NCBI RefSeq assembly: GCF_044763875.1
Contig: NZ_JBIWGZ010000002.1
Location: 620,001-684,000 of the forward strand
Length of the DNA: 64,000 nt
Direction of reading: 5' to 3'
Origin: Rummeliibacillus sp044763875
GTDB taxonomy: Bacteria > Bacillota > Bacilli > Bacillales_A > Planococcaceae
Below are positions 43,947 through 53,270 of this stretch, piece after piece (position 1 is the first letter of the stretch; every line of letters starts with the position of its first letter). The notes under the pieces were generated by a model, which saw nothing but the letters and a program-made list of their open reading frames with translations, did no database searches and was not told the DNA's origin. A program made the position numbers and the translations under genes.

Positions 43947-45353
43947 TTACTCAAATAGCCCAGTCAATATATATTGGGCCAGTTGTTTTTTGGTCATACT
44001 TTTTAGCTCTTTCTTTTGTATTACGTATGTTTTGATAGGTGTAATGAAATTTGATGTTGATGCTAATGAAATAGCATCTTGATCACTTATAATTACATCA
44101 TTTGCTTGAAGCCCTTTTACAACTTGATTTTTACCTTTATATGCTACACCCAAAGTAATTGGTTGTTTTTGAACAACTCCATTGGTAGTAAGCTGATATA
44201 CATAGTGTTTATTGCCAGATTTCCACATAGATTTAGAATAGATGGTTGGTACACCTGTTGCTTCGTCTACTGTTACTTGCATTTTCATATCTGTTCCAAC
44301 CAACAAGGGCTTATCTTCTTTGACTGCCATTTGGTTTTCTTGATTTACCGTATCTGTTGTTTGTTCAGATTGAGACTGTCCAGTAGTAGCATTAGATATT
44401 TGCCCATCTGTAGCTTGTCCATCTTTCTTTGTGTTGTCTGTCTTTTCATTCTTATCAGCATTAGCTTCATTTATTGCTTCTGAGTTTAGCTTAACCAAAA
44501 ACGAATACATAGGTTCTTTATTTTTCTTTTTATCTTTATTCGGATAGGTGATAACTTTTGCAACAGTCCCCTTGTAAGTTTGATCGGTTAGTTTTGAATA
44601 TAACTCTACTTGTTGACCAGTAATTACTTCTTGTATTTGTTTTGCAGGTACAATAGCCTTTACTACTGAATTCGTAGAAGCGATTGTCATCATTGGATCC
44701 TTTAAATCTGGGTTAATTTTCACGATCTGACCATCTACAGTACTTACAACATTTAAATCATCTAGCTCTTTCTCCACTCTAGATTTCTTTGCTTCATTTT
44801 CAGTTAAGGCCGCTTCAAGTTTTCCCTTTTCCGCTTCTGCCTCTGCAACCTTCTCTTGAACATTTCCTTCAACAATGGATGATACATTCACATTTACATC
44901 CAATTTAACCTTTTTGCTATTAGAACTTGTACTCGTCGTGTCTGAAGTTGCATTTGTATCAATTTGTTGCAATTGTGAAATTTCTTGGTCAATACTGTCC
45001 ATTTCACCTTGTAAACGTTTTGCTTCATCTTCTAAATCTGCTTTTCTTTCTTCAAGCTTTTGTGAATCGTAAGAAAATAAAGGAGTACCACTTGTCACTA
45101 CGTCTCCTTCTTTTACTAAGATTTCACCTAAGGAACCTTTTTGACTATCAAAATACATATGGGTTTCAGTTTCTGGCTGTGTAACACCATTTGTATGTAA
45201 TATTTTTTTCACATTACCTTTATTTATTGTTGTCCAATCACTTATATTAATTGTTCGAGCTGCCTTACTATCTTCCTTTAATAAGAGGAAAAGATTACTC
45301 CCAACAAAAATAACGACAACTGCAGCAATAAGATACTTGCCCCATTTTTTCAA
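43947..45353 (-). CDS. YknX/MacA-like membrane fusion (adaptor) protein
   Basis: About 468 residues. N-terminal transmembrane anchor, a lipoyl/barrel-sandwich half (TETHMYFDSQKGSLGEILVKEGDVVTSG), a coiled coil (about 100-215) with an inserted Ser/Thr-rich segment, the second barrel half (NVVSTVDGQIVKIN) and beta-barrel and membrane-proximal domains interrupted by a long Asn/Thr/Gln-rich insertion. This is the layout of periplasmic-adaptor-like proteins of ABC exporters. Start: AGGGGG abuts ATG 45362 directly, so TTG 45353, 9 nt further, is more likely; both are in frame. It follows a YknW-like gene by about 6-15 nt, as in yknWXYZ. No ATPase or permease gene follows. Confidence 0.85.
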   Translation of the reverse strand: MKKWGKYLIAAVVVIFVGSNLFLLLKEDSKAARTINISDWTTINKGNVKKILHTNGVTQPETETHMYFDSQKGSLGEILVKEGDVVTSGTPLFSYDSQKLEERKADLEDEAKRLQGEMDSIDQEISQLQQIDTNATSDTTSTSSNSKKVKLDVNVNVSSIVEGNVQEKVAEAEAEKGKLEAALTENEAKKSRVEKELDDLNVVSTVDGQIVKINPDLKDPMMTIASTNSVVKAIVPAKQIQEVITGQQVELYSKLTDQTYKGTVAKVITYPNKDKKKNKEPMYSFLVKLNSEAINEANADKNEKTDNTKKDGQATDGQISNATTGQSQSEQTTDTVNQENQMAVKEDKPLLVGTDMKMQVTVDEATGVPTIYSKSMWKSGNKHYVYQLTTNGVVQKQPITLGVAYKGKNQVVKGLQANDVIISDQDAISLASTSNFITPIKTYVIQKKELKSMTKKQLAQYILTGLFE

Positions 45354-45368
45354 GTCTCTCATCCCCCT

Positions 45369-46031
45369 TTAGAAAAAGAATCCTATTTTGATATAAGACA
45401 TAAAACTTGCGAAAATCCAATAAAGTAAAAATAAAATACTGATAGCGATTATTAAAGTCTTTTTACGAACTTCTACTATTCTTGATAGATAGTAATAAGA
45501 GTATACTAACATGGCAATTCTGAATAACGTAATCTCCCCAAGAAAGTGAATAATTACTTCATTATTCGTCATATATTGTGCAATAATACCAAATGAAAAA
45601 ATGTTAGAAGTTACATCAATATTTAGCAATAAGAATAATGGAATCTGAATGATCTTTTCTATTAAGAAAATACCAAATATATTCATTTGAGCGATGACTA
45701 ACTTACGAAAACCGCCATTAATAAATGCATAATAATATAATGCGCTTCCGAAAAGAAATACACATGGAATCAAAATACCTTGCAATAATCTTCCGACTAA
45801 AAATAATTGTTTTCTTGCCTCAAATGCATGACTGCTAACACTTGGTAATTCCTTCGATAATGACTCAGTCCCTATCCCCAATACTCCACTTACTACATAT
45901 ACACACACACTTATTACAAAAAGTATCAATATATTTAACTTATAATAAGAATAATCTTCAGCCTCTTGTAACATAGTACGATAATCCTTTGGTTTAAATA
46001 TCCCCTTTAACGGCTGTACCTTCAAAGTCAT
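45369..46031 (-). CDS. YknW-like Yip1-family membrane protein
   Basis: 220 residues with five to six hydrophobic helices and a cytoplasmic N-terminus (MTLKVQPLKGIFKPKDYRTM). The arrangement, plus immediate position ahead of a YknX-type adaptor gene, fits YknW (Yip1 domain), the assembly partner in the Bacillus YknWXYZ system that protects against the SdpC toxin. The assignment leans on context more than sequence. Start: ATG 46031 with AAAGGAG 8 nt upstream; the longer ORF to 46085 lacks support. Six bases separate its stop from the next possible start. Confidence 0.75.
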   Translation of the reverse strand: MTLKVQPLKGIFKPKDYRTMLQEAEDYSYYKLNILILFVISVCVYVVSGVLGIGTESLSKELPSVSSHAFEARKQLFLVGRLLQGILIPCVFLFGSALYYYAFINGGFRKLVIAQMNIFGIFLIEKIIQIPLFLLLNIDVTSNIFSFGIIAQYMTNNEVIIHFLGEITLFRIAMLVYSYYYLSRIVEVRKKTLIIAISILFLLYWIFASFMSYIKIGFFF

Positions 46032-46205
46032 GTTTACTTCTCCTTTAATCATGATGGCTATTGTCCTAAAATCCTTTCCTTGCATGCCATCTCATTTCTG
46101 TTGCTGAATATATTCCTTATGTACTACCAACATTATGAATTGTAATCCAAACAAATAGTATAGAGTGTCAATTCTATTAACTAAAAACTCGTCTATAGAA
46201 ATACA

Positions 46206-46248
46206 GAAAGCCCTGTAGAGAGGGTTCTCATAACAGAGCTTTTTTTTA
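46206..46248 (+). terminator. Orphan hairpin with T-run (possible small-RNA terminator or attenuator)
   Basis: AAGCCCTGT pairs with ACAGAGCTT (one mismatch) across a 15-nt loop, followed by eight T on the plus strand. No gene precedes it on that strand and the symporter gene starts about 375 bp later. The rest of 46032-46622 is AT-rich. Confidence 0.5.
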
Positions 46249-46622
46249 AAATACTTTATGTATTTTAGTTGATAGTAACGGTCTCAATTCATTCTTCCCT
46301 CTTATTTTAGTAACTTATGGAATGAGTTGTCAACACTCTACTAAGCTAAATTTGTGTTAAGAATTGTAAATAAATATTAGTATATTAAACAAAAAACGGA
46401 AAAATCATTTTTAAATTCGTTTTTCCTGTAATTCTTGGAATTTATTATACTCAACCTGAACATGCATTCATAAGTAAAATCTATATCTATTATTTTGTTT
46501 TTAAATAAAACCATCATCATTAAAAACATTTTTCTACAAAATTTCATTGAATCTTTTAAATAATCAGAATATAATTACTTTAATATATTACTTTTATATT
46601 ACAACGGATGGGGTGAAGTTTT

Positions 46623-48122
46623 ATGGAAGAAATGTTAACGAAAATTAATGCATTACTATGGAGTCCAGTACTTATTTACGGAATATTAGTAGTCGGTTTA
46701 ATTTTTACAATTAGTACAAAATTCATGCAAGTACGCTTCTTTAAAGACATGTTTGTACAGTTAGCGAAAGGTGAAAAATCGTCTTCTGGTGTATCTTCTT
46801 TTGAAGCATTATCAATGGCACTAGCAGGACGTATCGGTGTAGGGAATATTGCTGGTACAGCAACCGCAATTGCTTACGGTGGGCCTGGCTCAATCTTCTG
46901 GATGTGGGTGTTAGGATTTATTGGTGCCGCAACCTCTTATGTCGAATCAACACTTGCTCAAATTTATAAAGATGAGAAAGACGGCATCTACCGTGGTGGA
47001 CCAGCTTACTATCTTTACAAATTTACACAAAAAAAATGGATTGGTATGATTTTTGCTGTTGTAGGTGTAATTGCTATGGCTATATTAATGCCATCTATTC
47101 AAGCAAACTCAATTGCGGGTGCTATGAATAATGCATTCCATATCCCTGCATGGATTACTGGTGTATTTTTAGTCGCGTTGATTGGTGTCATTATTATTGG
47201 TGGAGTTAAACGTATTGCAACAGCTGCTTCAATTATCGTTCCTTTCATGGCGGGAATGTATATTTTAATGGCAATTGTAATTATTATTTTAAACTTCGAT
47301 AAAATTCCAGAAGTATTTAGCTTGATCTTCTCAAGTGCGTTCGGCCAAGATACAATGTTCGGTGGGATTATAGGTGCTGCAATTGCTTGGGGTGTAAAAC
47401 GTGGTATTTACGCTAATGAAGCGGGACAAGGTACTGGTCCTCATCATGCAGCTGCTGCAGAAGTATCACATCCAGTTAAGCAAGGCTTCGTTCAAGCTTT
47501 CTCAATCTACTTTGATACTTTCTTAGTATGTACAGCAACAGCGTTTATCATCTTGTTCACAGGAGCGTATAACGTACAAAATGAAAAAACAGGGGAAGTT
47601 TTAGTAGAAAATATTCCAGGAGTAAATCCAGGTGAAGCTTATACGCAAGCAGCAATTGAACAAGCCTTCCCACTTGCAGGCTTAGGTTCAGGCTTTATCG
47701 CTATCGCGTTATTATTCTTTGCTTTTACTACGATCATGGCCTATTACTATATCGCAGAAACCAACTTAGCCTTTATGATGGAAGGTGCGAAGCTAAAAAT
47801 TTCGATTCGCATCATGCAAGTGGTGTTCTTAGTACTATTATTCTTTGGATCAGTAAAAACAGCAGAAGCAGCTTGGGCACTTGGGGACACTGGTCTTGGT
47901 TTAATGGTATATGTTAACGTAATTGCTTTATTATTCTTAGTAAAGCCAGCTTTAATAGCCTTGAAAGATTACGAAGAACAGAAGAAACAAGGCTTAGACC
48001 CTGTCTTTGACCCTCGTAAATTGGGGATTAAAAACGCAGATTATTGGGAAAAACGTGTAGACGAGATGAACAAATTAAATTCACAAACTAATAACTCCTC
48101 ACGTATTCGTAAAGAGTCCTAA
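46623..48122 (+). CDS. Alanine/glycine:cation symporter (AGCS family)
   Basis: 499 residues, about eleven transmembrane helices. Typical AGCS sequence: FEALSMALAGRIGVGNIAGTATAIAYGGPGS (about 59-89), YRGGPAYYL, and GIYANEAGQGTGPHHAAAAEVSHPVKQG (about 262-289). Sodium- or proton-driven uptake of alanine or glycine. The C-terminal tail is longer than usual by about 40 charged residues. ATG 46623 with GGGGTGAAG upstream. Single gene with a strong terminator. Confidence 0.95.
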   Translation: MEEMLTKINALLWSPVLIYGILVVGLIFTISTKFMQVRFFKDMFVQLAKGEKSSSGVSSFEALSMALAGRIGVGNIAGTATAIAYGGPGSIFWMWVLGFIGAATSYVESTLAQIYKDEKDGIYRGGPAYYLYKFTQKKWIGMIFAVVGVIAMAILMPSIQANSIAGAMNNAFHIPAWITGVFLVALIGVIIIGGVKRIATAASIIVPFMAGMYILMAIVIIILNFDKIPEVFSLIFSSAFGQDTMFGGIIGAAIAWGVKRGIYANEAGQGTGPHHAAAAEVSHPVKQGFVQAFSIYFDTFLVCTATAFIILFTGAYNVQNEKTGEVLVENIPGVNPGEAYTQAAIEQAFPLAGLGSGFIAIALLFFAFTTIMAYYYIAETNLAFMMEGAKLKISIRIMQVVFLVLLFFGSVKTAEAAWALGDTGLGLMVYVNVIALLFLVKPALIALKDYEEQKKQGLDPVFDPRKLGIKNADYWEKRVDEMNKLNSQTNNSSRIRKES

Positions 48123-48240
48123 TGGATTAAAAACTTTTCATTAAGTGTTATTATTATATTTTTCTACTGTAATATTTGATATTTAATCATTAAGCTTTCT
48201 AAGCTTATGTGAAGTATCAGTTTAAAAAGTTAGTAAATTG

Positions 48241-48278
48241 AGGCCTTGATATCCGTCGGATATCAAGGCCTTTTAATT
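48241..48278 (+). terminator. Terminator of the symporter gene
   Basis: GGCCTTGATATCC / GGATATCAAGGCC, perfect 13-bp stem with a 3-nt loop and TTTT. It lies 120 bp after the stop. 48279-48532 shows no gene. Confidence 0.9.
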
Positions 48279-48532
48279 TGATTTGAATGCTAAACTATAT
48301 AAAATGTGACTTTCTTTATGTACTATCTGAAGAAAATGGAATCATTCAAATATTATTTAACCTGCTTTATTTGCTACGGATCAATATGCATTATAGTTTG
48401 TGCAATCTTCTATTAACTTAATAGATTCTTTGGATGAACGTGAGTGGAATCTAGATTCAATACTTTTATGATTAACGAAAATGTGGATACATGTCTCGAA
48501 ATCGCTGATTGCCTTAACCTAAGAAAAAATAC

Positions 48533-48568
48533 GAAAAAAGATTCCAGCCTCATAAGAGACTGGAATCT
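48533..48568 (-). terminator. Terminator of the YvnB-like gene
   Basis: Minus strand: AGATTCCAG / CTGGAATCT, 12-nt loop, six T. Confidence 0.9.
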
Positions 48569-48610
48569 GCATTGTGGCATGTTATTCGATTTTGTGTGTA
48601 ACAGACACTG

Positions 48611-51600
48611 TTACTTTTTCCCATGTGATGGTTTGGTGTTATCGATCGTTTCGAATGTCCAAATAGGTGAGCGTACTTTTCCTTTAAAATCATCCATAAC
48701 ATTGACATACCAGCTATAGCTTGTACTTTCATCTAATTTTTTCCAATTAACTGTAGCTGTTCTTCCGTTTTTAATATTTTTCACATTACCAATTTCGTCA
48801 TTTGTGTAGACGTTTACTTCGATAGCATCTGTTGCGACGACTTTTTCTTTTGGTGTTAGATCCGTTTCAATCACGAATTCGTCTTTGCTAGGATAATCTG
48901 TCGTATTATAAAAGTTAAATTTATCTAAGTAAGGAGAATAGGTTTTCATATAGATTTTGTTTTCTACTGGGTTGACTTGAAGTAGACGCATAAATCCTTG
49001 TCCTCCTTCAGGACCATCTTGGTAATCAGCCAGCATTTGATATACTTTGCGGTCTGGTGTGCCATCGTTATTATCATCAATTTCATCAACGAGTGTTTCA
49101 GCATCATGATAATGGCCAGATAATACGGCAATGACATTCTTATTTGGTATGACAACTTTTTTATAGATTTCATCACCGATCGGGCTACGATTACCAGATA
49201 CAAGTAAATATTCATGGAAGTTAAGGATCGCTTTACGTTCTGGGTATTGCGCAAGGATTTTATTCATCCAAGCCATGTCTTCCTCATTAATACCCCACCC
49301 CATATAAAGCATGATAAAGTCATTGCCTTTTTCACTAATTAGATCATAGTGACCACGGTTATTCTTGTAAGATGCTCCGTAGTAATTTTTTTCTTTGAAT
49401 CGACTTTCGCCAAAGTATTCACCGTATTTTGTATAGTCTTCTGCTTTATGATCCACATCATGATTCCCTGCTAAGACACCATAGGGTACATTTGCTTGAT
49501 CAAGTGTTTTCATCGAGTTGTCCGCATTTTGCCATTGGTACTCTTGATCCGCATTATCAACTAAGTCTCCTGTATGGAATACATATTTGATATTCATCTC
49601 TTGCTTTTTAGACGCGATCCAATCAGTCATTTTGTTATAAATTTGTGGATAGCTTTTAGAATAATATTGCGTATCGGACATCCAAATTAATGAATAATCA
49701 AATTGAGTGGTTGCTGCAATTTCATCTTGCACCATTACTTGTACCGTTTGATCTTTTACATATGCATTCCCTTTAACAGTAGCATGGAGTTTAAAGTTTT
49801 TACTATTTTCTGCAACCTTCCATTCCTTGACTTCCCATTTTTTAGTGTCATAATTCCACACATACATCGAAACTTTACGTCCGATAATAGATTTACCTTC
49901 CCAGTTTACTTCGATCTCATCATTGTTATCGACAGCTTTGTCGAGCTTAATTTCAAAACGATGATATGGGTATTTTTCGTCCCCGGTTGTTGTAATATAT
50001 TGGCCATCCACCTTTGTTAGTTTGTCTACATCTTTGACAAGTTTTTCTCCTTCTGATGAAATGGTTGTTGGTGGCTCGCGGTCTGCACTGTTTGCAAAGA
50101 CCGTCATGTGCGATGTTTGATCAGCTGTATATTGATATCCTCGATTGAACGAAACACCTAACTTATCATTCGTTGGATCAGATACTTTTACTTGAAGTTT
50201 CGGTGATAATGAAACATCTTTTTCATGATCCTTCGGTGAGATTAATACAGGTGCATAAGGTTGCTCTTCCACTACTTTAAATGTTGTTGTTTTCGTTGCA
50301 GTATTTCCTACTTGATCTTTTGCTGTTATCGTAAATGAATGTTCACCTGATGTTAAATCAGCTGAAGATGTTTTCATCGGTAATGTAATGTCTTTGCCAT
50401 CTAATGTAGCTGTTACTTCTTGCACACCTGCATGTTCATCCTGTGCCTCAGCTTGCAATGTAAAATCACCTTTATATTCTTTGCCTTCTTCTACAGATGC
50501 TGTGATTTTAGGCGCTGTATTATCAACCAATACTTTAGCCTGGGTTGATTCGTTACCATTCTGGGCAATGAATGTGTGCTCACCGTCTTTTGCAGTTGTT
50601 GTATCCCACGCATAAGATTTGGCTGTATATTTTTCATCTGGCACCATAAAGTTCGCATCTAATACTGGGGACATCCCACTACTATCCCCAACAGAAATTT
50701 CCTTCGTTGGATTATTATATTTTGGATCATAAATGACTGTCCCATCTCTTAAAATGAGGCGAATATTTTTTACATAAAAATCATCGCGGTTTTCCTCTGA
50801 ATTTGGATCGAATGGGGACACTTTCGTACCGGAACGAATGGAAATTTTCGTTTCTTTACCTTTTTCAAAGTATTTCGGATCGATTGGAACTGTTAATGTT
50901 GTGTAGTCATTAATCGTATCATCAAAAATACGTAAGGCTTCATCACCGATTGTAATAGCATTTTTGAAAAATAAATTTGTACTTTTTACATCTACTGCAA
51001 AATAGGCTGGATCCGCCATGGTAAATGTTGCATTATTGGTAATATCCTGACCATCCAAAACTAGCTTCGTGTCATTATTATCCTTAGAATGGAAGGCTTT
51101 TAATAATACATTTTTGGATAGTAAAGAATTGTCTTCAACATTTAGTGTAAGACCTTCAGGACGTTTATCTTGAATAATACCAATCTTCTTTTTATCTGTT
51201 GTAGCTGTATTGGTACCATCAGAAGCTTCTAAATAGTATTCTAGTGACTCTTTACCAATCAGATTGGCAGAATAGATTGTATATCTATATAAGCCGTCTG
51301 CATGATCTTTTTTTAGATCAACAGAATGATAGGTAGATTCTTGATTATTCTTATAGTATAGACGAGCTGTTTTGACCATTTGACTGTCCTTAATGTCAAA
51401 CTCCAATTTAACATCAGTTTGTTCTGATACAGCCTCAGTAATTGATTGATCTGTAATAACAGGTGCTACGTTGTCTTCTGTAAACTTCACTCTTTCTTCT
51501 GGCATTTGATAAGGAGAGACAGCACCCGGTGTTCCGTTCTCCGTTTTGCTACTATATTTTTTCATGACATTGTCGCCAGGGATTGTTGGAAACTTGTAAA

Positions 51601-53020
51601 GTATACCTTTGTCTTTTGCTGCATCTATATTTGTGCCATTAACATTGTAATAGGCAACAGAAATATCTTGTCCTGTATTTGTAGAAATCGAAATACCTCG
51701 ATGGCTACCATTTGCCATACCATTGTTATACAGTTTGACGATATTTTTATTTTCAACTAAATTGACACCATAGTTTTGATTGAAATCTGCTACTGTTTTG
51801 GACCCATTTTCAGCGTTAATAATCCAATAGACCATTGTCTCACCAGGGGCTAGTTCAAGATCTTCTTTTTCAGGTGCCCATACAAGGTCCGCTTCTGGTC
51901 CTTCAGCGGGATAGCGATAGTGAATTTTATAGTCTTTTAAATTCAAAGTTTTGTCAGAGTTATTGTAAACTTCAATATACTCGTAGCCATCAGAGTTTCC
52001 GACATTTGTGGAATCTGGCACAATCTCTGTCACCAACAAATAAGGGACATCTTGTGGATTATAAGATTCATGTGTAATCTCGACTTTGTATTCGTCTGAT
52101 GATACAGCGTTCGTTCCATCATAAGCCGTAATTTTGTATGTTAATTCTTTTCCTCCTAACTGAGAAGCAGTTAGTTGTGCATGATAATTATTGTCTGCAG
52201 ATATGGTCATTGGTACTTCTGACCATTCACTTTGTCCATCTAAGCGATACGACAATACGACATTTTTTACGTATACGTCATCTGTCACTTTCGCTTGAAG
52301 TTTCAAGCCTTCTTCTGCACTTACTTTAGTAATAGGTATATGGTTAATCGTTGGGGGCGTAGTATCCTTTATGACATCTCCTTGATTGTCAGGGACTTGT
52401 CCATCAATGACTTGCCCAGGTGTTACACCTTCATCCTTTTTTAAAATCTCCATTGTCTGATCTATGCCAGTCCATTTATATTGAATACCTACATCCTCTT
52501 TGACATCTTCTTTTGCGTATTTTGCACTAACTATTTCATTTTTGTATGTATCCGAAACAACAAGAATACGTTCAGCAGCATTTGCCATACCATCTGTTTC
52601 AATGGAAGTAACTTGGTCTTTCGTTAAATTGGTTTTGTAGTATGCATTGAATTGCTCAAGTGTTGCATCTCGATTGGCGCTATTCTTCACCCAAACGACA
52701 ATTGCGCTATGTGCTGGCACTTTTTTATCTTCTGTAAATCCCCAATCTGCATCCGCTTTATTCGCAGAAGCTGGATAGCGATAGAGCAATTTATAATCCT
52801 TCAGTGAAATTTCTTGATCTGAGTTATTATAGAGTTCAATAAATTCATAGCCATCCGCATTATTAATATTGCCAGTGCTTGGTGTAATTTCAGTAATCAA
52901 TATAGAAGGTGCTTTTTGTTCCGCATAAGCATGGTCAAACCCTAAATCTTGAAGCCCTAATGAAGAAAAAAGAATTCCCGCTGCTATTGCTGATGTAAAC
53001 ATTTTCTTTTTCTTTGTCAT
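48611..53020 (-). CDS. Giant secreted metallophosphoesterase with lamin-tail domains (YvnB-like)
   Basis: 1469 residues. Signal peptide about 1-33. Two lamin-tail (LTD) domains, about 37-190 and 325-470, share ITEI-P-S-N-x-N-(N/S)-DGYE(F/Y)IE(L/V)YNNSD. Each is followed by an Ig-like domain (about 220-320 and 490-590). A beta-rich central region with further Ig-like units runs to about 1090. The calcineurin-like phosphoesterase domain (about 1104-1370) has the full metal set: WMSDTQYY, HTGDLVDN, GVLAGNHDVDH, FHEYL and LSGHYHDAE. A fibronectin-like end follows. B. subtilis YvnB (about 1289 residues) has a similar plan. Start: the second Met (53020) is 10 nt from GGAGG, the first (53029) only 2 nt. 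A 14-bp hairpin covers that ribosome binding site. Confidence 0.92.
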   Translation of the reverse strand: MTKKKKMFTSAIAAGILFSSLGLQDLGFDHAYAEQKAPSILITEITPSTGNINNADGYEFIELYNNSDQEISLKDYKLLYRYPASANKADADWGFTEDKKVPAHSAIVVWVKNSANRDATLEQFNAYYKTNLTKDQVTSIETDGMANAAERILVVSDTYKNEIVSAKYAKEDVKEDVGIQYKWTGIDQTMEILKKDEGVTPGQVIDGQVPDNQGDVIKDTTPPTINHIPITKVSAEEGLKLQAKVTDDVYVKNVVLSYRLDGQSEWSEVPMTISADNNYHAQLTASQLGGKELTYKITAYDGTNAVSSDEYKVEITHESYNPQDVPYLLVTEIVPDSTNVGNSDGYEYIEVYNNSDKTLNLKDYKIHYRYPAEGPEADLVWAPEKEDLELAPGETMVYWIINAENGSKTVADFNQNYGVNLVENKNIVKLYNNGMANGSHRGISISTNTGQDISVAYYNVNGTNIDAAKDKGILYKFPTIPGDNVMKKYSSKTENGTPGAVSPYQMPEERVKFTEDNVAPVITDQSITEAVSEQTDVKLEFDIKDSQMVKTARLYYKNNQESTYHSVDLKKDHADGLYRYTIYSANLIGKESLEYYLEASDGTNTATTDKKKIGIIQDKRPEGLTLNVEDNSLLSKNVLLKAFHSKDNNDTKLVLDGQDITNNATFTMADPAYFAVDVKSTNLFFKNAITIGDEALRIFDDTINDYTTLTVPIDPKYFEKGKETKISIRSGTKVSPFDPNSEENRDDFYVKNIRLILRDGTVIYDPKYNNPTKEISVGDSSGMSPVLDANFMVPDEKYTAKSYAWDTTTAKDGEHTFIAQNGNESTQAKVLVDNTAPKITASVEEGKEYKGDFTLQAEAQDEHAGVQEVTATLDGKDITLPMKTSSADLTSGEHSFTITAKDQVGNTATKTTTFKVVEEQPYAPVLISPKDHEKDVSLSPKLQVKVSDPTNDKLGVSFNRGYQYTADQTSHMTVFANSADREPPTTISSEGEKLVKDVDKLTKVDGQYITTTGDEKYPYHRFEIKLDKAVDNNDEIEVNWEGKSIIGRKVSMYVWNYDTKKWEVKEWKVAENSKNFKLHATVKGNAYVKDQTVQVMVQDEIAATTQFDYSLIWMSDTQYYSKSYPQIYNKMTDWIASKKQEMNIKYVFHTGDLVDNADQEYQWQNADNSMKTLDQANVPYGVLAGNHDVDHKAEDYTKYGEYFGESRFKEKNYYGASYKNNRGHYDLISEKGNDFIMLYMGWGINEEDMAWMNKILAQYPERKAILNFHEYLLVSGNRSPIGDEIYKKVVIPNKNVIAVLSGHYHDAETLVDEIDDNNDGTPDRKVYQMLADYQDGPEGGQGFMRLLQVNPVENKIYMKTYSPYLDKFNFYNTTDYPSKDEFVIETDLTPKEKVVATDAIEVNVYTNDEIGNVKNIKNGRTATVNWKKLDESTSYSWYVNVMDDFKGKVRSPIWTFETIDNTKPSHGKK

Positions 53021-53030
53021 TGTGAACATT

Positions 53031-53091
53031 GCCTCCTTTAAATTTCCATCTTCATTATAGAAAATACGTATTTTGGTAATTTAAAGGAGGC
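53031..53091 (-). promoter_or_regulatory. 5'-UTR hairpin sequestering the YvnB-like ribosome binding site
   Basis: 53031-53044 and 53078-53091 are a perfect 14-bp inverted repeat (GCCTCCTTTAAATT / AATTTAAAGGAGGC). On the minus-strand transcript the 3' arm contains the AAAGGAGG ribosome binding site, so the stem would hide it completely. The loop contains a second perfect palindrome, AAAATACGTATTTT (53061-53074). No T-run follows, so it is not a terminator. It suggests translational control, if transcription starts upstream of 53091. Confidence 0.7.
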
Positions 53092-53142
53092 GTTAAGTTA
53101 TTGTATGAAATTGTAAAAATATATTTTTTATAGTAATAATGT

Positions 53143-53205
53143 GTTGTTGCACTGCTTATCGCTCAACTTGCACTACTCATCAATCTACTTGCATCACTCA
53201 ACCTT
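53143..53205. repeat. Three 21-bp-phased ACTTGC-like units
   Basis: TTGC recurs at 53147, 53168 and 53189, exactly 21 bp apart, with CAACTTGCACTACTC / CTACTTGCATCACTC-like units. The period and core resemble the arrays at 1439 and 2802 but similarity outside the core is low. Confidence 0.4.
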
Positions 53206-53213
53206 CTTTCCCA

Positions 53214-53248
53214 TTAAAAAAAGCCACACTTGTTATCCAAGTGTGGCC
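53214..53248 (-). terminator. Terminator of the rbs operon
   Basis: Minus strand: GCCACACTT / AAGTGTGGC, perfect 9-bp stem with a 7-nt loop and eight T. Confidence 0.95.
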
Positions 53249-53270
53249 CTCTATTTCAATAAATTATTTA

